Shown here in pieces: positions 52,141 to 56,081 of a DNA stretch of 56,081 nt. This DNA is from a virus. The notes beneath the pieces were generated by a model that ran no database searches, was not told where the DNA came from, and saw nothing but the letters and a program-made list of their open reading frames with translations. The position numbers and the translations under genes are program-made. The stretch's first letter is position 1, and the number at the start of each line of letters is the position of its first letter. The stretch is taken from IMG/VR virus record IMGVR_UViG_3300008267_000119, positions 1-56,081 of that record; one strand, written 5' to 3'.

Positions 52141-53613
52141 TTATACAACAGTCCAACCCTTTCCTGTTGCGATTGCTATTTCTCCTGCTGTCAATGCTGC
52201 TCTTCCTGGGTTAGTTGATACGTTTATTGTTTGCGCTCCTGCTGCTGTTCCTAGATTGTTAAATATGGTTACTATATTAGCTTGGCTTAGGGACATACCA
52301 CTGTAGGAATGTCCTCGTGTTGCATTGATAATATTACTTTTACTTAACGTTGTGTTATTAGTTAACCAAGAAGTAAAAACAGTACAAACTGGTAAACTAA
52401 AAGCTGGAAGTTCTCTTAAATTCCAACAGTTTTGAAATGTTTGATTTAGTGTTGTTACGTTTGCAGTATTTAATGCAGGTAGGTATATTAAACTATTACA
52501 ACCATTAAACATACCTGTCATATTAGTAGCTGCAGTAGTATTTAGTAAAGGGATTTCTGTCAAACTATTGCAACTAGAAAACATTGAAGTAAAATTACTT
52601 CCAGAGGCAGTGTTAAGAAGTGGTATGGTTGTTAATGAACGGCAGGTACTAAACATTGTAGTAAAGTTAATTCCTTTACTTGTATCGAATAATGCCACTG
52701 TCTCTAATGCATTGCATTGAAAAAACATACTTGTAAAATCAGTTACGTTTGATGTTCCCATTCCAGTTACGGTTGTCAATGAATTACAATTAGGGAATAA
52801 ACTTGCAGCTGATGTTCCTAAAGTAAGATTTGGTGCAATTTTTAAAGATGCACATCCGTCAAACATAGAAGAAACATTTGTTGAGCTTGACAAATTAAAA
52901 TTAGGAACATTTTCAAGATTATAACACCCAGAAAACATCAAGTTAAAGTTAGTTCCAGCACTTGTATTAAAATTATTTACTTCTACCAGTGCATAGCAAC
53001 TCTGAAACATATTATTAAATGCAACACAATGGCTTGTTTCAGTTGGCTCTATGTAAACTGATCTTAAATTAAATAAATTGGTGCACCAGTTTTGTGGATT
53101 TTGCGTACCCATTTGACGAACTGTTATCTTCTCTAGTCTTGCGTATCTTACATTATTAACTCCACCACTAAATGTAGGTAGTGCACTTGGCGTTCTAATA
53201 TCAAACTCTAGCCATCCTGGTGCATACGATTTAGCCAATGTTGGGTGCTGAACACCAAAACTAACAATGGTTAAATTCTGACCTGCTTGTGGTGTTATTC
53301 TTACTAAAGCTTGTCTAAAACCCTTGCTTGTCAATGTTCCTGATGGTAGTGAAGAAAATGTATGTTGATAGGATGCAACTGCATTTGAAGCATAGTTTGT
53401 AACGGTTCCATCACCCCAATCAACAGTATAATTGCCTTGACATTGTAAAGCAACATAATTTCCACCATCATCATATACAGCCATCAATCCAATAACTTCT
53501 TGAGTACCTGGTGTTGGCATTGCTAACCAGTCTGCAGGTCTTGTCCAGGAGGATGATGAACCTGTAGATGCAGTACTTCCTGATTGAGGTAGTCTAAAAG
53601 TTCCTACTGCCAT
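52141..53613 (-). CDS. tail adhesin with BspA-type (DUF285-like) leucine-rich repeats
   Basis: A 490-residue protein. An N-terminal PKD-like region (QGNYTVDWGDGTVTNYASN) is followed by at least nine tandem repeats of about 24 residues with the pattern FxxMFxxCxSLTxIPLLNT, for example NFTSMFSSCNSLTEIPLLNT. This is the BspA/DUF285 surface repeat family known from Bacteroidota, Mollicutes and anaerobes, where it binds host surfaces. The C-terminus contains SGMSLSQANIVTIFNNLGTA and ends AIATGKGWTVV. In a phage tail module it is a likely receptor-binding protein. Confidence 0.78.
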   Translation of the reverse strand: MAVGTFRLPQSGSTASTGSSSSWTRPADWLAMPTPGTQEVIGLMAVYDDGGNYVALQCQGNYTVDWGDGTVTNYASNAVASYQHTFSSLPSGTLTSKGFRQALVRITPQAGQNLTIVSFGVQHPTLAKSYAPGWLEFDIRTPSALPTFSGGVNNVRYARLEKITVRQMGTQNPQNWCTNLFNLRSVYIEPTETSHCVAFNNMFQSCYALVEVNNFNTSAGTNFNLMFSGCYNLENVPNFNLSSSTNVSSMFDGCASLKIAPNLTLGTSAASLFPNCNSLTTVTGMGTSNVTDFTSMFFQCNALETVALFDTSKGINFTTMFSTCRSLTTIPLLNTASGSNFTSMFSSCNSLTEIPLLNTTAATNMTGMFNGCNSLIYLPALNTANVTTLNQTFQNCWNLRELPAFSLPVCTVFTSWLTNNTTLSKSNIINATRGHSYSGMSLSQANIVTIFNNLGTAAGAQTINVSTNPGRAALTAGEIAIATGKGWTVV

Positions 53614-54074
53614 TATTTGAAAATATTAAAAGTTACTATTATATCACCTGTTGGTGCGTTTGTTGCATACATGGTTACAGTCTCACTTGCACTTAGAGTT
53701 GAAGGTAAAATATCTGCAGCTCTTACAATTGATATACTTGAAGTTGCAGGTATTACATCTACTATACTTGTAGCTGTTATAATTGCATTAGAGTAAACGT
53801 AGTTGTAGTAGCTACCTGTAAGTGACCAACTTCCTGATGCTAATGTTACTGGTGTTATTTGTGTTACTGTAAGTGCATTAGTTGCATAAGATGCAGTGAG
53901 TGCGTACGAAGCACTAGTTGAGTTCAGTGAATATGAGGAACTTTCTCCGTTTAGTACATAAGAAGCTGTTCCAAATAATGAACCTGTTATTCCTTGAGTG
54001 ACTATTAATGATCCTGTGACGTTTGAACTTCCTTCTGAGAAGAATCCGTTCTTAATTATAAATTCGTTTGGCAT
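53613..54074 (-). CDS. short fibre-like protein with TGSLFGTASY / SASYAL repeats
   Basis: A 153-residue protein starting MPNEFIIKNGFFSEGSSNVT and continuing GSLIVTQGITGSLFGTASYV, then SSYSLNSTSASYALTASYA. The same TGSLFGTAS(Y/W) and SASYAL units occur in the two large fibres, so this may be a shared attachment or trimerisation segment. The C-terminus is beta-rich (SETVTMYATNAPTGDIIVTF). It overlaps the next gene by one base. Confidence 0.65.
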   Translation of the reverse strand: MPNEFIIKNGFFSEGSSNVTGSLIVTQGITGSLFGTASYVLNGESSSYSLNSTSASYALTASYATNALTVTQITPVTLASGSWSLTGSYYNYVYSNAIITATSIVDVIPATSSISIVRAADILPSTLSASETVTMYATNAPTGDIIVTFNIFK

Positions 54075-54108
54075 ATCTGTTCCCTATCCGAGATAATGTT
54101 TATGTTGT

Positions 54109-54122
54109 ATTAATAAATATAC
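54109..54122 (-). promoter_or_regulatory. late-type promoter motif
   Basis: The coding strand reads GTATATTTATTAAT about 35-40 bases before the ATG at 54074, overlapping the end of the LamG gene upstream. Confidence 0.4.
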
Positions 54123-54838
54123 TATAATTGGTATCTTGATCTTGTTGCGTTATAGTGTTGTAGGATTTCTTCAGCTGATAGTACTCTGGTGTATATTGCA
54201 GTTTGTGCTATTCTTCCTGTGTATGGGTCGCTATCAACACCACCAACGTTTCTAAATCCTAAATGAAACTGTGGATGGGTGTATGTTATAGTTCCTGAGC
54301 TTAGTAACGTTGCTAAATACGAAGGCACTTCAACTCCATTTAGATATAAAAGTAGATTTGTACCACCATTAACACATACGGCACTTATAAACGCCCATTG
54401 ATTTAATGTAAGTAGATTATTAGCCGAAATCCTATAAGCTTGGTCAGCACCTATAGATATAAAAAATCCGTTAGTTCCACCACCACCAGCAACACTAAAA
54501 AGCCAGCCATTTCTAGACGAGTAGTTCATAGAATTTGCCACTACAGTTCTTCTAGTTCCTCCTAAAATTGTAGGAAATATCCAAGCCGATACTGTAAAAT
54601 TCTGTCCAGTATTTATGCTTGAGGTTAGAGAGACTCTATCGTCAATCCCATCAAAGACAATACTTCCATTATTATTTGAATTAAAAGTTGGTCCATTTAC
54701 CAATGTTAGATTATTTCCACCACTAGATAAATCATTCCAAGTAGTTGAACCACTGATGTATGATTTTGGGTTAGCTATGTCTGAATAGAATGCTAATTGA
54801 TTTGTGACTATATTTCCACCACCTTCTACGGTACTCAT
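54122..54838 (-). CDS. LamG/concanavalin-like tail adhesin
   Basis: A 238-residue jelly-roll protein with SGGNNLTLVNGPTFNSNNNG, IVFDGIDDRVSLTSSINTGQ, FTVSAWIFPT, LLLYLNGVEV and the end YTRVLSAEEILQHYNATRSR. These are the hallmarks of LamG-like (Laminin_G_3) domains, which bind carbohydrates. It is one of three paralogues at the right end. It overlaps the next gene start region (54835-54838, ATGA). Confidence 0.8.
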   Translation of the reverse strand: MSTVEGGGNIVTNQLAFYSDIANPKSYISGSTTWNDLSSGGNNLTLVNGPTFNSNNNGSIVFDGIDDRVSLTSSINTGQNFTVSAWIFPTILGGTRRTVVANSMNYSSRNGWLFSVAGGGGTNGFFISIGADQAYRISANNLLTLNQWAFISAVCVNGGTNLLLYLNGVEVPSYLATLLSSGTITYTHPQFHLGFRNVGGVDSDPYTGRIAQTAIYTRVLSAEEILQHYNATRSRYQL

Positions 54839-55104
54839 ATCATTTCCTCATTTGATGACCATTCAGGTTGAGATAAAATTACCAATATTTCTGTATAGGT
54901 ATATGGTCCTTCTTTAGTTGTTAAACTATCAACTGATGTTGGTATTATTTCACCATCCCATTTAACAAATGTTTTGGTTTGGTCTATTGATTTTCTTACT
55001 GTATCTTGTGATGTTTCTAATACTTGAGTAAAATCAATATTAGGTAATTCTGATACATTGAATATCATAAAGTTTCTTGTTTCGTAAATTGTAATTTCTT
55101 CCAT
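54835..55104 (-). CDS. hypothetical protein between LamG genes
   Basis: An 89-residue protein starting MEEITIYETRNFMIFNVSEL and ending LSQPEWSSNEEMI. It resembles short conserved virion-associated proteins that precede or follow fibre genes in T4-like phages, but I cannot name a family. It is coupled on both sides: one-base overlap with 55104-55820 upstream and ATGA overlap with the LamG gene downstream. Confidence 0.6.
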   Translation of the reverse strand: MEEITIYETRNFMIFNVSELPNIDFTQVLETSQDTVRKSIDQTKTFVKWDGEIIPTSVDSLTTKEGPYTYTEILVILSQPEWSSNEEMI

Positions 55105-55820
55105 TATAAAAATCTTGATTTTAATGCGTTATAATTTTGTAATACTTCAGTACTCGTTAATGCTTTATTATAAACTTTTATAGAATATAAACTACCAACT
55201 ATTGGTCTATATGTGCTATCCCTAAAATCACCAAAAGAAGTTGTTGTTGATAATGGTTGTATTATACTAACCTTTAAAGTTGATACTTTTTCAACACCAT
55301 TAACATAAGCTTTTTGAGTACTACCATCCCAAGTTAAAACAATTTGATAAACAGTGTTACTATCAGCTATAATACCAGTACCCATATTTGCAAACACGCC
55401 ATCAAATACCGCAAATATTTCGTTAGTTTGTAATGTAGAACCAGCATATCCAATACACATATAAGAACCAGCTACACTAGTTGGGGGTGTGAGATTGCCA
55501 TTATTATGTAATATATAACCAAAACCACCATTAGCAGTTGGTGACGGTATTGCCTTAACCCAAACTTCATATGTTTGATTTGATGTTGAGGTAATTGGTG
55601 TTGTAAATACCCCTCTATCATCAATACCATCAAAAACAATTCCACCTCCATTATTAGAACTAAATGTTGGATTATTTATTAATGTTCCATTTACATTTTC
55701 GCCATTAATGTTATTCCAAACACTACCAACTCTATTATAGGAATCTAATTTACCAGCATCTAAATCTAAAACTAAACCATCTTTAACTATACCCCCTAAA
55801 TATGATATTCTTCCAGCCAT
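55104..55820 (-). CDS. LamG/concanavalin-like tail adhesin
   Basis: A 238-residue jelly-roll protein starting MAGRISYLGGIVKDGLVLDL, with SNNGGGIVFDGIDDRGVFTT, QIVLTWDGSTQKAYVNGVEK and the end KVYNKALTSTEVLQNYNALK. The (Y)NKALTSTEVLQNYNALKxRF ending is shared with the other two LamG genes. It is a likely carbohydrate-binding fibre or fibre tip and overlaps its neighbours by one base each. Confidence 0.8.
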   Translation of the reverse strand: MAGRISYLGGIVKDGLVLDLDAGKLDSYNRVGSVWNNINGENVNGTLINNPTFSSNNGGGIVFDGIDDRGVFTTPITSTSNQTYEVWVKAIPSPTANGGFGYILHNNGNLTPPTSVAGSYMCIGYAGSTLQTNEIFAVFDGVFANMGTGIIADSNTVYQIVLTWDGSTQKAYVNGVEKVSTLKVSIIQPLSTTTSFGDFRDSTYRPIVGSLYSIKVYNKALTSTEVLQNYNALKSRFL

Positions 55821-56081
55821 TATATAAATCTCGATTTTGTTGCGTTATAGTTTTGTAGGACTTCAGTCGCACTTAATTCTCTACTATATGTTTTCACCAT
55901 AGCAATTTCACCTAAATACCAAAAAGTATTATTATATCTTTGACCTAATCTCCAACGACCTACCCAGCTTCCAATACTAATTGTTTCATCATATGTATTG
56001 GTTAGTAAACCATTAACATAAATTTTGATATTCAAATTATTAATAGAAACCGTTACCATAGACCAAACACCAATAGGAACA
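55820..56081 (-). CDS. LamG/concanavalin-like tail adhesin, N-terminus outside window
   Basis: The frame is open to the right edge (VPIGVWSMVTVSINNLNIKI, then YVNGLLTNTYDETI) and ends MVKTYSRELSATEVLQNYNA then TKSRFI. Only the C-terminal ~86 residues are visible. The internal Met at 56059 is not the start, because the LamG strand pattern continues upstream of it. It is the third paralogue in the series. Confidence 0.75.
   Translation of the reverse strand, partial: VPIGVWSMVTVSINNLNIKIYVNGLLTNTYDETISIGSWVGRWRLGQRYNNTFWYLGEIAMVKTYSRELSATEVLQNYNATKSRFI

Noticed and set aside
56057-56059. Treating the ATG at 56059 as the true start of the last gene
   Set aside because: The LamG strand pattern continues upstream to the window edge without a stop, so the gene is cut, not started, here.

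Overview
The window is part of a large, AT-rich, contractile-tailed (T4-like, myovirus) phage genome. It carries sheath, gp19-type tube, tail-assembly chaperone, tape measure, LysM/gp53-like baseplate protein and hub, together with a T4-style replication set (DnaB/gp41-like helicase, UvsX, gp32-like SSB, RNase H-like 5' nuclease). Several features point to a Bacteroidota (Flavobacterium-like, probably aquatic) host: A-rich start contexts that mostly lack Shine-Dalgarno sites, Bacteroidota-style lipoprotein signals, and a beta-helix protein ending in a type IX secretion (T9SS) sorting domain. Every gene I can support lies on the minus strand, so transcription runs from right to left. Terminase, portal and capsid genes are not in the window.

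Layout in transcription order. (1) 56.1-42.4 kb: adhesin and tail-fibre module. It has three LamG-like proteins, a BspA-type leucine-rich-repeat protein, a 1257-residue collagen-plus-YadA-head fibre, two tandem glycine-rich paralogues, and an 888-residue fibre with about 37 SHAEG repeats. (2) 42.4-28.6 kb: sheath, tube, frameshifted chaperone, tape measure, baseplate and a hub protein carrying a muramidase-like domain. An HNH endonuclease sits between sheath and tube. (3) 28.5-18.9 kb: replication and nucleotide metabolism. A compact family A polymerase is followed by SSB, UvsX, 5' nuclease, helicase, NrdB, a second HNH gene and NrdA. (4) 18.8-15.9 kb: lysis block with a two-PAS-domain protein that ends in a membrane hairpin, a GH19-type endolysin, a holin-like protein and a spanin-like protein. 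(5) 15.8-13.5 kb: a DpdA/TGT-like transglycosylase and a QueC-like enzyme, suggesting 7-deazaguanine DNA modification. The QueC lacks all four usual zinc-binding cysteines. (6) 13.3-10.5 kb: an RNA-rich island. It contains a roughly 900-nt gene-free stretch rich in hairpins, four unusual tRNA-Leu-like genes of 97-128 nt, tRNA-Met, tRNA-Asn, tRNA-Gln and degenerate tRNA pieces. (7) 10.4 kb to the left end: mostly small hypothetical, lipoprotein and membrane genes. It also holds a GH73-like glucosaminidase, a metallophosphoesterase and a broken T9SS cargo gene.

Two recurring upstream motifs look like phage promoter classes on the coding strand: TCGTATATTTA(A/G)GTAT before left-arm genes and (C/A)ATATTTAT(A/T) before late genes. 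Short hairpin terminators usually lie directly upstream of these motifs, so the genome is punctuated by terminator-promoter pairs. The most unusual items are the PAS-membrane fusion in the lysis block, the tRNA-like/large-RNA island, the cysteine-free QueC beside DpdA, the disrupted T9SS gene, and the T7-run frameshift in the tail chaperone.
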